DNA of 64,000 nt from positions 7,670,659 through 7,734,658 of the forward strand of contig JACTAT010000014.1 of assembly GCA_014526335.1 (NCBI GenBank). The letters run 5' to 3'. A program made the translations under genes and the position numbers. Positions 42,901 to 54,900 of the stretch are shown one piece after another (position 1 is the first letter of the stretch; every line of letters begins with the position of its first letter). The stretch is from Chrysaora quinquecirrha (lineage: Eukaryota > Cnidaria > Scyphozoa > Semaeostomeae > Pelagiidae). A model generated the notes under the pieces. It saw only the letters and a program-made list of their open reading frames with translations, did no database searches and was not told the DNA's origin.

Positions 42901-45900
42901 ATCTGGATTTTCAACTTATTCGTGGTGTCCTTTAATAATATATTAGCTGCGCAATCAAATAAATCGATTGAAATCTTTTAACAACAACGCAATAACGCGC
43001 AAAAAGCCCTCAAAATTTCCCAATGTCGAAACAAAGCAAGCAATCATGAATAACTTACCCAGCAGAGGTTTTACGTGACGGTTTTTCAAATATCGTTGCA
43101 AGATTCGGCTTTTGTGTGCACGATTTAGATCGATGAAGTTTTTTCATTTTGAAAAAATGGGAACATCTGTCGTCCAGAAATCACTTCTTCGCGAATCCTC
43201 CCTTAATAACACACTCAGAATAGATCTCTGTTGTTTCTCCTAGCCCTACACCAAAATTCCACTTGATTTCGTAGGATTTGAAAATTTTCTATCGATGTTT
43301 CAATTTCAACTTTGTAACAGTTGCAAGCGTTTCTCAATAATAACAAAAGAGCAACAACCTCATTCAGGTCACGTTAGCCGAGGATTAGCTACCCGCAGTT
43401 TTGACCGTTGAGGAGGAGCAGGGATTATAACTATCCATGGTCTAATCACTCGAAACGATACAATCCGCTAGACCGTATTTCAATAGTGGGCACTTCGGTG
43501 ATTGAACCAGGGCTCAATATGCATATGTCAAAGCCCAGCCCTTGGAAATATGATAAAAGCATTCAATTATCACTGAAAATGCTGTCCACGGCGGGGGTAG
43601 GGATCGCTCTTTCAAAAGGATGTTTTCACCAACAATATTCTTGTTAATGGAGAATAAGCTCAGCTTCACAGTTCAACAGAGACTAACAACTTGTGTACTA
43701 TGACTAATGCCTCAGTGAAACCAACACAAGGTGCCCTCTGAAGAGGATTTACATTCTTTAGCAGACTATCAGAAGTGAGTATTAATTAGAGGGCGAAGAT
43801 CTTCAGTAACGGTCACCTACATTTTAGTGTATCTCTCTTAAGAATTTAGATCGTTTTATTCCATAACAAGTCGCTCTAAGGACGAAAAGTTCAACAAAGA
43901 AAACCGAAGAAAACGCAGGAAAAACGCAGATTAGAACTGATAGAAAACAGGATTACAAAACCTCGTGTGAAGTTTCAGACTCAGATTAAAGTTGAGATCG
44001 AGATTCATAAAGGCTTTAAAGAGCCTGAAAACAGAGATGGAGAATAGGTCTTTAATTGAATTTCCATACGATATCCGAAAAGCAAAAGCAAAACCCAGGC
44101 ACATCGAACCAAAACCTTTCCACAGGCAAATCGTACAAGCTCAAGGGCTCAGTCAGGGATTCAAGAAAGGGTTTTTTAGCCCTTTAAGCAGCCACAAGAA
44201 ATCAAATTCACTTCGTGTGGTACCAGAGTTTGCTTAGAGTCAAGCTAAAATTAACTTGCTTTACAAAAAGGTTTAAGAATGATCACTCCGGCATTCAAAG
44301 ACCACAGCAGTCAATGCTATCATCCAAACGGACACACTGATGCTAACAGAATGAGCTGTTTTGATCAGCAGTATGTGTGTGGATTAAACATGGGATAAAT
44401 CCACACTGTTAGAAAGAGAAGACAATTTGAGGTTCCCTACATTTACAATACAATAAACACAGCGAAAAGCACACATCATAATACTATTTATTTAACAATA
44501 TAAAAGCTTTTAATATTTTCTCAACATCTTGGTCACGAAATGCCCATGGTTTGTTTTCGTTACGACTGCATTTGGAAAACAATAACAAAATTGTCAGAAA
44601 CGAATCAGGGAAGGAAAAGTTCCTTTTAAGGGTTTTCAAGAACTGTTGTAGAATACACTCAGCTTCTGTAAGATCTGCCTGTTGTATAAACCAGAGTTCA
44701 TTATGCAGGCAAAAGACTCTAACGAGATTCTTAAACCTAACATGTTGTATACCATAATGTACCCTAAACGTCAAACGGGAGGAGAGACTTGGGCCGACGG
44801 CCTTTTCATTGAGCTCGTCGTTTGCTCTCTGATCATGACGTCCAGGTTCAAATCCCATCTTTTGTGATAAACAATTCTGGAAAAATCTATCCTAGTGTTC
44901 GCCATTCATGGCAGGTTGATATATGAATATGTATGGTGCTGAAGAAGGCTCAACATAGCCGAAACACAAAATGTCAAACAGGAGGAGAGCCTTGGGTTGT
45001 ATGACTTGGAGAGTAACTCGACTATTTCATCGAGCTCTATAGCTCAGATGAAACATCGTTGACTCTCTGATTATGAAGTCCAGGTTCAAATCCAATCTAT
45101 TGCGGTATGCAACTTGTGGAAAATCTATCCTAGTGTTCGCCATTCATGTAAGCGTTTAAGCGGTTACGATTCACAGCTTCGATTCGGAGCTAAACGCACA
45201 GTATAAACAATCCCGCAACGACGACCAAACCTATTCAAGAAGACATGAAAGATATGTTTTTAAAAGTAATCAAGGAAATCATTACCTCGTGTTTTCTAAT
45301 GAAACTGTGCTGTTTTTCTTCTTCTTTCGAGGCGATGTTGGGTAAAATGAGGCTGAAATAGATAAACAATTATAACTCAAATAGCTAATAAGCAGCAAAG
45401 GCACAGGTCGCACTTCTCAGAGATTGAGACATAGGATAAGAAGGCATGTTTCCACTTACATCTATCAGAAAAATTTTCGAAAAAGATATCAACAACCCCT
45501 CGAGTTCAAAGAAAAACCAAACCATATACAATTTGCCTGTCAAACAAAATGTTTTACCGCTTGGCCATATTGCAAAACATTGTTGTCAAACATGCTTGCT
45601 TATGCCAAGTAGAAAAAGTTTTCCACGTGTTTCAAAAACATTGCAAAGAAATTCTGCATGTCAAGCAATGTTTTCCAACGTGGGCGATTGGCCAATTTCA
45701 AATGTTTCACCAACAATGTTTTACCGTTTGGCCATATTGCAAAACATTGTTGTCAAACATGCTTTCTTGTAACAAGCAGAAAATGTTTTCGAAGTGTCAA
45801 AAACATTGCAAAGAAATTCTGCATGTCAAGCAATGTTTTCCAACGTGGGCGTTTGGCCGAAAATTGCTTATAAAACAAATTTCAAATGTTTCACCAGCAA

Positions 45901-48900
45901 TGTTTCACCGTTGACCACATTTCAAAACACTGTTCATCACACAGGTATTGCTTGTGACAAGCAGGAAATGCTTTTGAAGTGTTTCGAAAACATTGCTAAG
46001 AAATTCTGCCTGTCAAGCAATGTTTTACAACGTGACCAAATGGTTAAACATTGCTTATAGAGCAAATCTCAAATGTTTGACCAACAATGTTTTAGCGTCA
46101 AACATGTTTTGCTTGTGACAAGCAATAAATGTCTTTGAAGTGTTTCGAAAACATTGCTAAGAAATTCTGTCTGTCAAGCAATGTTTTACAACGCGACCAA
46201 AAGGTTAAACATTGCTTATAGAGCAAATCTCAAATGTTTGACCAACAATGTTTTGGCGTCAAACATGTTTTGCTTGTGACAAGAAATAAATGCTTTTATA
46301 AGTGTTTCGAAAACATTGCTAAGAAATTCTGTCTGTCAAGCAATGTTTTACAACGTGACCAAACGGTTAAACATTGCTTATAGAGCAAATTTCAAATGTT
46401 TAACCAACAATGTTTGATCGCTTGGCCAGACACAGAGCACCCTTTACTTGCTTTCTAATTTTCGCTAATTGAGAAAAAGGGAATAAAGTGGAATATCAAA
46501 CTAGAATCACCTCTTGTCTGAAGAATTCCGAACTGGAATTGTTGGATGAGTTCTCTCAATTCTTTCACCCAAGTCTGTTTGATGATTATGGACTCAGCCT
46601 AAAATTAAAACAATCGATATAAGTTGGGGCATCTTTACCAAAGTACACTCTTTTTTTTTTTAATAAGCAACTGTTCAATAAGCAACAAGGGCTGAGATTG
46701 TGCTAAAATTTCTGGTGAGATAGCTTTCTTTATACTGTACATCCTTGCAAACTTGTCAGTTACATTGAGAAGCCAGAAAAGATCCAACATAAGAGGTTTT
46801 AGGGGGTACCAGGCATTCTGTGACTGCTGAAATCCTAGATATGTTAAGCGACTCTTGAGGGCTGGACCAAAGTCAAGTTGCTTATTGAAAAAAAAGTGTA
46901 TCTTGACTAAATTGACCATAAATCTATTTTAGAGCAGGCCCAAGTAGTGCTGCTTCAGTCTTTTGTTTAGTTTGGCCCTCTGGCCCCTAATTACAGTCTT
47001 TAGAAATCAGAAATCAAGTTTGATTCCGCGATAATTATAATAAGTCAAGATTCTCAGAGCCGCGGAAGATGAACACTGGATTCAGACAGAGTTCTGTGCA
47101 TAAAATCTCTCAAGGTACTCGCTCATCAGTCCTGGGACTGTATGCTGACCATGATCTTCAGTTTTGCTATTGACCGAAAAAAGGAACCCTCAAGACTTTG
47201 ATTTAATGAAGTTATAGCACAATTTGAAATAAAAAAGACATACACTTTTTATAGGAAAGTTTTTATAACAAGCATAGTTCTTGGGCAGCCAGGCAGTTAA
47301 GAAACTCAGTAGCTCAGAAATGTTAAGCAGGGCCCCTTATAAAGGGCATTCTGTTGATGCTTTCCAAAAAAAGGACAAAAGTCTATTCTTCAAAACAATA
47401 GAAGGGGCTGCGGTGCAATAGCCTATCTTTGCCCCCTAGTTAGTATGTTTATGGAGGCTTTGAATGTTTCTGAGAACTGGGAATCTTTTAGTAAGCTTCT
47501 TTTTAATAAAGAGTACATTAAATAGTAATCAGAAAAATGAACCTTTATTATTCTTTTGTCTTCTGTGAACGGCGGTTCTCCGGTCCAAACAGCAAACTTA
47601 CAGGGATCTTCAGCAATATGCTCAGTTATTCCAAGTTCACTTGTCTGGAAGAAAGATAATATTCAGACGTCAAAGTATGCAAGGTTTTTCATTCAGATAT
47701 CAAAGGTCGTCTGATGTTAAAACCCACAAAAACGTCAGTCGTATTCATACTATTTCTGGAATACAATACGCAATTACGTTCGTTCCAGTAGCAGCCTCAG
47801 CTCTGTAGTCTTTGCCAGCAAAGCTCTCTGCAAAATACAATCAATCTGGACGGGTGTACTGTATCAAAAACAGGAAAACCGTTTGGAAGATACGTGTCAA
47901 TTGTCGGCTATGGTGGGGTTTAAGTTACCTCCTGGAAAATGCTATTTCATTACACTTATCAGTGGGTTACTTTGAACATCCAGGATGCAAGTGTCAGTAA
48001 TGTCAGATTCCTTTTAGGCTAGAGCAAAGTTCAGAAACCAATGAATCTCAAAAGATAAATTACTGTACAACATTGCTAGTGGCTACCTCACACATTGAGA
48101 GGTTGGTAGGATCCCCGGGGGACCAAACTAAAAAGATTTCAGAACATAGAGAAGCTGAACTAGCGCAAAACAAAAGCTTAGCAAACTTTCAAATTTCATG
48201 CAGTTGTTACAGATGTAAAAACGCTTCTTTTCTCTTGCAAGTACATACTTAACTCTCCAGTAGTTAAGGAACACACTTGGCTACCTTGCAGTAGATGACG
48301 AGATATGATTCAACAGAAGTTACAGCGTAGCAAAAATAGTAACTAACTTTTAATTTATTCTTGTAGAGATATCGCACTTTCCCAAAACTATCTTTCTGCT
48401 CCTTGCTGAACAGCAATGCTTGCTCAAATAGGAAAACGTGTCTTTCTTTTCCTTTTCGTCGATTTTTTGTGTCCAGAACCACAAACGAGTCTTGCAATAA
48501 TATTTTCCCGAGGGTTTCCAAGCTTCCTTCCTGTGGAATAAAAACGGTAATATTATAAGTGATCACTGGAGATTCCGAGGTAAGGATCCCTGTTTTTCTA
48601 TCCGATTGCAGCAGTGATTGTAAACATAAAAAGGAAGCTCCTCCACAGGTCAACAGCTAAGATGCTGCTACTCAGCAAGCATTACATAATTAGGGAAGAA
48701 TTGTCTCGACCTCGTCTCAAGGCCCCAAGTTCGTCTCATTGTTCACCATTTGCCAATATATTGTATCGGCAAAAAATTACGGATCTTGGGAATTCAGGCG
48801 ACATTATTTCCGAGAAGAACTTCGTAGATTATTTTTAGGGAAAGAATAAAGGACCACGAGACGAATTAATTCAAGCTATTTCGGCCATCTTTGAATTTAT

Positions 48901-51900
48901 TTCAAGATATTACTGTATACTATATGGTTACACAAATAGTTCTATTGTCTGAGCAACCAATCAAATGGCGAATCGACTTCATCGATAATATGGCTGAACA
49001 TGGACGGCGGAGTTTGACCTATTTGCCCAAGAGATGACTTGAAATCCTTTAGCTCCTCCACAGGCCACTTAATTACACCACTCAGCATGCAAATATCATC
49101 GGGAAACTATGTTCCGCATGGGTCGCATGTGAACGAGGAACTTGCATTGCAAACATTATAGGAATGTTGAGAATACTTGAAAAAAGTGAGAATCTGCTGC
49201 CGCCTTTAGAAATCTTGTAAGAAAATTTCTGTCTGCATATTTTGAATTCTGGCCCAGCCCACGTCGCCTCGTTTCCAAAATACACCTCGTTTCCAACACA
49301 CCTCATTGCACTAGGTGACATTTAACGTTATGGGCAAATGACTTTCAGTCCTATCACGAAACGTCGAGAAAAGACAAATTCTCGTTGATTACGGGATCTT
49401 TTCGGACAATTCTCCTGCGAGACAGGTTCGGGGAGTCTAAGGTCCGGGCGGGGAAATGGCCGAGGAAGTCCCGGTCGGGGGAAAAGGCCGCACGCCAAAA
49501 GCGTGCAAAAGACGCTAGATCTGAGCATTGAAGGGTATGATAAAGTCGCGCTCAGCAAGGTTGGCGATAATGTTTCAAGGGCTCTCCCCAAGTTAAGTAT
49601 ATCAGTGTTTCAGACAATGTAGAAACCCAGACATTACGGTAAAATCTACTCTTAAGCTACCTCCGTTTAATACGCGCAATCAAATAAAACTGTACGGCCA
49701 AGCTCGTCAGTTATGGGTGCATAAACGGGTGAGTATGATGGCTAATAGTTGAATCTACTAACATTGAATCCTTCGATCATATATTACGATAAATCTATTC
49801 TCATCTCTAGCTACCCCCGTCGAAAACGCGAAATCAGATAAAAATGTACCGTTAAGCTGTTCAAATACGGGTGTACAATCGGAAGAATACGACTGTTAAT
49901 AGTTGAATCTACTTACATTGAATCCTTCGATCATACAGAGATACATAGTGTCGTTCGCTTGCCTTGGAACACTCAACATCACGTCTAGACCAGTCTGGTG
50001 AAAATAATAATAGTCATGATCTTCTATCTGTGAAATTTAACGAGCTCCTAGCATTAAACTAGATAGTAACTAAATGATAGTTGTTTCTTTGAGAACATTC
50101 AAATAAGCTCCTTGCCGTAAATACGCTGTAGTCTTAATGGCAGTTACTTAGTTGAAACTTCTTTATTGAAAACGTGCAAAATTTTGTTGATGACTAAAAT
50201 CATCCTGTTTCGTGTGGGTATTATTCTAAAACTGGAGAATGTTTCATTTCCTAAATGGAATAACACGAAATCAAAAGGATTTGGAATTTCGCTTCGGTGC
50301 CATGGATTCCAGGAAGCAGTGACGACAGAGTTGGTCAATATTGACGTATAAGCTTTGTGTCTGTTCAAAACCAAACTTAAAACAAAAGTCTATACACTCT
50401 TTTTTCTTATAAGAACCAAGAAATTTTGATCGAGGCTGGCTGTTCTTCAGTTTTTGCCTTTTATGAGCCTGAAATGTTCTTAATCTGTTCTTAATTCCTC
50501 GGTTACGTGGACAGTAAATATTGTTCGACGAATGTCTAGGGTGGTACTAGGCTTGTGCAAAAATGCAGCATGCTGATCTATTTATTTGTTTGCTTGCTTT
50601 TTTCATTCAGTTTGACTGTCTTTCTTTCATATTAAGCTGACCAGTCTCAGCTTATTCAAAGAAAAAGCTTTAAGAGCATCTCAGCGTCAAAATTTGCGAA
50701 AATTTGAGAGCAGCCAGCCCCGAGCCAGCCTCAATTAAAAGTCCTGGATCTAATAAGAGTGTAGTAAAGGCATACTGAACTTAAAAAAACAGTTCACCAC
50801 GGTATCTATCGTAAGAAAGTTTGAGTACTGACATTGTCGGAAAGGTAAGAAAGTTTAAGTAACAGGCTTTATGGGAAACCGTTTACAGCGTAGCACACAT
50901 GTAAATAAAACAAACTGTACAGATTAACCAACCTGCAGTGTGGAATGATTCTCGTCACAGCACGAAATAAGTTCCTGAAAACGCAAAAAGGGATTAAAAG
51001 CATTAAAAAAATTTGCAATAATCGATACTATACGGATCAATAAGATTTGTACCTATCTACAACGTCTCTATGAACCTTTAACTGAACAAGATGTATAATA
51101 ATAACGGCAAATAAATGACACGAGCTCCTAAAATTTTATCCTTCCAAGTTACCTAAATGTCAAATCAAAGAAGGGCACAGCATTGTGTCAAGTACTGGCC
51201 TAGACAGGCGGCCTGATCATAATTTTGGTATCGTGGGCAGCATTTCTTCGAAAATCCAGTCTATTTTGAACAACAACGAAAAACGAAACAATTCCTCGCC
51301 AACAACGTGGTCGACAGGTTGGGTTCATTCAAGATAACCAGACACGTGAGTTCTGATTATCAGATCACGTGACTTCTGATAAGATCACGTGACCAGTGAT
51401 TATCTCCTTCATGTTAGTTCGATGATTAATTATTGATTTTTTTTCTTTGAATGTTTTGTTGATTCAACAGAGTTTTGTTTATCTAGAAAAAAAACAACTA
51501 GCTGCTGTACCTTTGTTTCTGAAAGAATGTCTTGTCTATATAAAACCTTGTTTTAAGTATACATCATATTCTTAAAGGTGTTAGATAGGAAGGAGACGTT
51601 AAAATAAAATGCATTGCGTTGGAAAAATGGAGATTTTGATAATGATCATGAGTTATGAGCTAGAGGGCTAGTTATATTGCATAGGGGGTATGCACTAGAG
51701 TATGAGTTGAGGTGCGCCAAAAAGTCTTCAAGTGCGCTTTTCAAGTGCGGAAATCGCAATTTTTCTTAGAATATTAAGCATTTTTGGGGGTATTTGTCCC
51801 ACTTAATCGTTAAATTGGAGATATATTAGAAGATTTTTGCGTAAAACAAGCATGAACTTGTCTCACGCCGGTTTTAGGCCCTAAATTTTTAGCATCTCAC

Positions 51901-54900
51901 TTTTTTCGCAGATGCACTTAAATAACATACTTTGTATTCAGGTGCACCAAGTGAGCCCTTGGATTGCGGTGGTCTCAGGTGCGCTTCTGCCATACTCTGC
52001 AGACTATTAGTATACGAATACGGGCTAAAGTAATTCGTTAGTCTTGTCTATCTGCATTCAAAGTTGGCCAGAAATGAATACAGTACGTAGAATAATGGCC
52101 ACCCCACGCAAAACTGTTTGTCTTATGTGGACACAAATGCCGAATGGGCCAGTGAGCAGGGTTCCTGAAAAGTTCCAGACTTTTGTGATAGTTGAAAATT
52201 CCTATTCTGTGACAGGGATCCCAAAAAATTCTGGTGGATGAAACATACTTTCTAGAAAACATGGGAACAAAGGGAAAAATCGGTCCGTCTTGAGGTCTAT
52301 GTGTCGTCTGGTCCTGAAGACAATCACACTTTTCATTCAGGAATTCTTACAACCCCGATTGTCACTTGAATTTCTTCGTGGACAGTATGTAGAGGTACCA
52401 GAACCCAGGTGATGTAACTTCAAGAAACCTTTGCAGTAGAAAAATCAAGTGCCCTCTGTGCCCTATTCCCCTCTGTTCCTTTGCAATGCAACGCCCTCTA
52501 AACAAGTGAAAGTCAGGTCAGACCAGGGTCAGACTTAAGAAGCTGATGACACTGGGTGGGGCAGGTAGAAGTTTCAGTCGATCATCAATTTATCAAACTC
52601 TAGTTTATCAGATATCTTTATGTGGCTGAAACTTTCAGAGCTTAAACTACAAGACTACTGTACCATCTGGAAGAAGCTCGATCCAGAACTGAATGATGAG
52701 GAAATGATTGTTGTAACTGCTAACCGAAGTTCTAGTAATGCTTCAAGTTAGATTTCATCCTCGTTAGCCCTAAAGAAGTCCTGGATGGCAGGACGAAATA
52801 TTGGCATGAAAAATTAATTTTTTTTCACGTTGTTCTCTCTGCGCCGTTTTGCGTGGTTCCTTTTCAAATATATTTTAAATAATTCTCAAAGCAAGAATTC
52901 CTTGGAGTTCCGGCACGCAGCTTTGGTGAGGTGTTTTTCCTTTTTTTTTACCTCTAATGCTTCAATCAAGTACTAATCTGTACCAGAATCAGAAATTATG
53001 AATCAGAGATTGGGGGAAGGGGGTTCGTTGCACTTAAATGACGAAAATTTCAAATCGAAAAGGCAGTACAGTAATAGGTATTTTAAAAATGACATCAACA
53101 TAAGGCAATGAACTAAAGGGATGGACGAAAGATCAAGACAAATTTCAAAGTGAACCATACCTTAAGCAGCAACTGATACTTTGTAATTCTTTGAACAGGT
53201 TTGATCAAATAAGCAGCTATTGACAATGCCAGTCCTCTTTTTGCTTGTAGATCCTAAAGCGATAAATATTCATTCAGTTTTAATGAAACCGATTAAAACC
53301 GTTGAATAACAAAATGTTAATGTTGAATTCGAAATTGGCAGCATGGCAGGTTCAATCTCTGCGTGAAATAATTGCATGCATATTTCAAATCATCAAACAA
53401 CGGTGCTCTAAGGGCACTTGATGACAGCGACCCAGCACGAAAATCTCAGGCGTTCCAGAACAGACGGCTGTTTTCAATTGGCACCGCGCAGACCATATGA
53501 GTTGTTCCAGAAAATCGAAGTAAAATATGTAGCAGGGAAGCGATATGTAGTATCACTTCCAAACATCTCTAGCGTCGGCAGATATGTCGAGGAGCAGAGC
53601 GGAACCCAGGGCTATGTAAACGTGTCGGGTCGTTTAGGAGGTTTTTGGGGGGGGGGGATTTAGAGAATTTCCATTTTAAGAGCCCCTTCAAAGCCCGGGC
53701 CCCTGACCCAGCCGGACCCCCCTCGACGGTACTAAGTGCCAGTGAACAAGTAGAAGTTGTGACTGAGAGAACTGAACTGTGGTTCCAGACCCCGCTTTTT
53801 CCAATCCCAAGCAATGACGCACGTACGAGTACAGAACGAAGACTTGCATATCGACATTCGCGGTACGGGAACCTTATGCGACGCGAGCTTTTTTCACGAA
53901 AACTCGAATTTTAAACGACAATGATGGGCACGCAGCCTTTGCCTTGTTTAAGTGGTTCAGGAAAATGGGGCAGCGAGGCCCTGAGAAGGCAAAGCATAGG
54001 GCAGTTGGAAAACGTTATCGAGGGTCGAGAATCGCAGAAACCGTGCCCGCAAGGAACTCGTATGGTGTCTTCAGAGGGTTGAGAACGAGCTTTAGTATAA
54101 CTTTTGAGGGTTTCGGAAGATTTTTGGATTTTCATAGTCGACGGTACAGTGCCGAGAAAATTTATAATAAAATGCATTTGAGTGACAAAGGGAACGTTTT
54201 TGGCATTATTAGGTTAAGCTACAAGCGTACGACAACGGCGTTTTCCGGGAAAACAACTTTCTGGTAATTCTTGAGGTAAGTGCAACATCCGATCGGACGT
54301 AATAAAAGCAAAGCCTCTGAGGGAATTCCTGGTTTTAGACAAGAAAGCATGATTGTTGCAACGTTTGAGAAAAATTCGTGTTCGCTTAAAATTTAAACAG
54401 TAAACCATTCAAATTAAACATTTTTTTCTCAAGAAAGAACTCAATTTTAACGTAGAAACCAGAAATCTGGAACAAAAGGTTAAAGCAGCTCATAGAACTT
54501 CTTAAGAAACAATTTTCAAATGAGAAACATCTCCAAAGCATTTGGGATAGCATTTGGGATTGGTATAGCGCTTTGGGGGGACTCGGCCCCCTAGTTTATT
54601 GTTTACTGAGCTAAACAAATACATCTCTGTTCATTATCCTAGTGTTATTATCTTTCTATCTCAGAAACATAAAAGCTCTTGTACTTTCGTTGAAACATTT
54701 TTAATTTTCGTGAAAACCTTTTTACGCATTATTTTAAGGTTCAAGCGATCTGTGATATCAAAGCTTTAGTATGAAAGCAGCCAATCTAAGCCAATCTGGA
54801 GGTGGTATTTTGAAAACTTTTCTGGCGGAGCATGCCCCAAGACCCCTGATGGCAAAACCTCTTGACCATGCATTTTTTCATCTGCAAAATAGTTCGTTGG

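Noticed and set aside
53645..54267. Two overlapping plus-strand open frames of about 90-107 codons
   Set aside because: Intronic, rich in repeat-derived sequence, with no recognisable content or splice support.
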